Assembly: GCA_026710565.1 (NCBI GenBank) | Contig: JAPOQV010000654.1 | Coordinates: forward strand, 1 to 15,166 | Length of the DNA: 15,166 nt | Source of the DNA: Spirochaetaceae bacterium | GTDB lineage: Bacteria; Spirochaetota; Spirochaetia; SZUA-6; Bin103 | Direction: 5' to 3' | Shown here: in pieces, positions 14,333 through 15,166 of the stretch | Numbering within the stretch: the first letter of the stretch is position 1 | Layout of the letters: every line of letters begins with the position of its first letter | Program-made: the position numbers and the translations under genes | The notes under the pieces: generated by a model | Seen by the model: the letters and a program-made list of their open reading frames with translations, nothing else | The model's database searches: none | What the model was told of the DNA's origin: nothing

Positions 14333-15166
14333 ATGCCCGCAACCGCACGACCGCCGGCGGCGGTGACGGCAGCGATCGCCGTGGCCGTCGTGATGGGACT
14401 CGCCGGTACGGCCTGCTACGGGCAGACGCCGGGGGTTCTGTCGTTGCGCGCTGCGGTGGAGCGGGCGCTGGCCAGCAGCGCGCATCTGCAGGCGGCGGGG
14501 GCGGCCGTGCGTGTCGCCGAGGAGCGGTCCCGTGAAGCGCACGGCGGGGTGCTGCCCCAGGTCTCGGCGGAGACCTCCTATGTGGGATCCTTCGGTGCGC
14601 CGCCGCCGACCGGTGCCGCCGTCCCCGACCACACCGTGGCGGCGTCGCTCCGGGTCGATCAGGCCGTGCTCGATGTTCCCGCGTTTCGGGCCCTCGATGC
14701 CGCCGAACGGCAACAGCGGCTGCGTGGCGAGGAGCTGCGCGGGGCGGCCCACGCGCTGGTGGACGAGGTGCGGCAGCGCTACTTCGACGCCCTGCTGGCA
14801 CAGGAGGAGGAGCGGCTGACCGAGCAGAGCATCGCCCGCTTGCAGCAGACCCTGAGCGACACGCAGGCGCGCCACCGCGAGGGGTTCGCCACCGACGACG
14901 AGCTGCTGCGCCTGCAGGTGCAGTTCGCCAACCTGGAGGCGGAGCTGCAGCGGATTCGCACCGACTTCGCCGTCGCGCGCGGCACGCTGCTGGTGGCGAT
15001 GGGCGAAGACCCCCTGCAGCCGGTGTCGCTGCAGGGTGACCTGGGTACGCTGCGGCTGGCCGCCGACGAGCGCAACGGTCCGGCCAACGCGGACCTGCTG
15101 GACGCTGCCGGCGCCCCCCGGCTCGCGGCCCCCCGCGGGGGGCACAACCGACTGCGCGCGATGACA
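14333..15166 (+). CDS. TolC-family outer membrane protein, 3'-truncated by window edge
   Basis: The first 278 codons of an outer membrane efflux protein; the frame has no stop before the window ends. TolC-type proteins form trimeric outer membrane channels for type I secretion or RND/ABC efflux. An N-terminal signal peptide is visible: a short start with Arg, a hydrophobic stretch AAIAVAVVMGLAG, then TACYGQT where cleavage is likely. A Cys follows the hydrophobic core, but the lipobox is poor. The mature part begins LSLRAAVERALASSAHL, the typical TolC first helix, then GVLPQVSAETSY and a long helical hairpin region (RQRYFDALLAQEEERLTEQ through QVQFANLEAELQR) with heptad character. The ATG at 14333 is preferred for the signal peptide; GTG 14282 is in frame but would put 17 residues ahead. 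No Shine-Dalgarno is clear. A pump or adaptor partner, if any, lies beyond the window. Confidence 0.88.
   Translation, partial: MPATARPPAAVTAAIAVAVVMGLAGTACYGQTPGVLSLRAAVERALASSAHLQAAGAAVRVAEERSREAHGGVLPQVSAETSYVGSFGAPPPTGAAVPDHTVAASLRVDQAVLDVPAFRALDAAERQQRLRGEELRGAAHALVDEVRQRYFDALLAQEEERLTEQSIARLQQTLSDTQARHREGFATDDELLRLQVQFANLEAELQRIRTDFAVARGTLLVAMGEDPLQPVSLQGDLGTLRLAADERNGPANADLLDAAGAPRLAAPRGGHNRLRAMT
15128..15143. repeat. 16-bp perfect G/C palindrome inside the TolC-family gene
   Basis: GCCCCCCGCGGGGGGC is a perfect palindrome within the coding sequence, where the protein reads AAPRGGH. It comes just after another C-run (15112-15119). Such runs are prone to slippage or sequencing error. 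Confidence 0.6.

Noticed and set aside
14273..15145. Long minus-strand open frame of 290 residues opposite the TolC-type gene
   Set aside because: It lies antisense to a frame with a signal peptide and clear TolC-family helices; its residues are low-complexity Arg/Gly/Gln-rich, as expected for a shadow frame in G+C-rich DNA.
1..15166. CRISPR arrays, tRNA or rRNA genes, insertion sequences
   Set aside because: No regularly spaced short repeats, no tRNA-like T-loop/anticodon pattern and no transposase frame or terminal inverted repeats were seen on either strand by eye.

Overview
The window is G+C-rich bacterial chromosome (roughly 70% by eye), with densely packed genes on both strands and a mix typical of large-genome environmental bacteria: a sulfatase, several phytanoyl-CoA dioxygenase (PhyH) family proteins, a BNR-repeat sialidase-like protein, an FG-GAP/VCBS propeller protein and a TolC-type outer membrane protein. 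The TolC-type protein implies a diderm cell. I infer an uncultured spirochaete-like or similar marine or host-associated heterotroph. That placement rests only on gene content and no marker gene confirms it.

Layout. (1) 1-2123, plus: a 5'-truncated SDR oxidoreductase overlapping a Cys-type sulfatase by 4 bp. (2) 2166-4530, minus: reading 5'->3' on that strand, a Phd/YefM antitoxin, a VapC PIN toxin, then two tandem PhyH paralogues about 81% identical at protein level. All four lie close enough to share a transcript. (3) 4639-5175, plus: shikimate kinase, tail-to-tail with and overlapping a third, more distant PhyH gene (5167-5961, minus). (4) 6071-7132, plus: a four-Asp-box sialidase-like protein, convergent with a class III aminotransferase (7143-8486, minus). 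(5) 8578-13030, plus: an AAA-ATPase-like/PD-(D/E)XK protein followed after 16 bp by an 892-residue protein with FG-GAP repeats. (6) 13201-14171, minus: an unrecognised enzyme-like protein preceded by a 55-codon PhyH stub. (7) 14333-end, plus: the first 278 codons of a TolC-family protein.

How it fits together. SDR, sulfatase, sialidase-like and PhyH genes suggest uptake and oxidation of sulfated glycans, sialylated glycans or small organic molecules, but no substrate can be read from the sequence. Shikimate kinase is the only clear core-metabolism gene. The toxin-antitoxin pair and the nuclease-like ATPase are accessory.

I did not find a clear new multi-gene system. The signals most worth checking are the PhyH stub joined to the unknown gene, the amber codon in frame upstream of the sialidase-like gene, the Glu-to-Gly change at the nuclease-like active site, the 12-bp direct repeat in the toxin-antitoxin promoter, and the regular 14-unit spacing of the propeller protein, which lacks a signal peptide.
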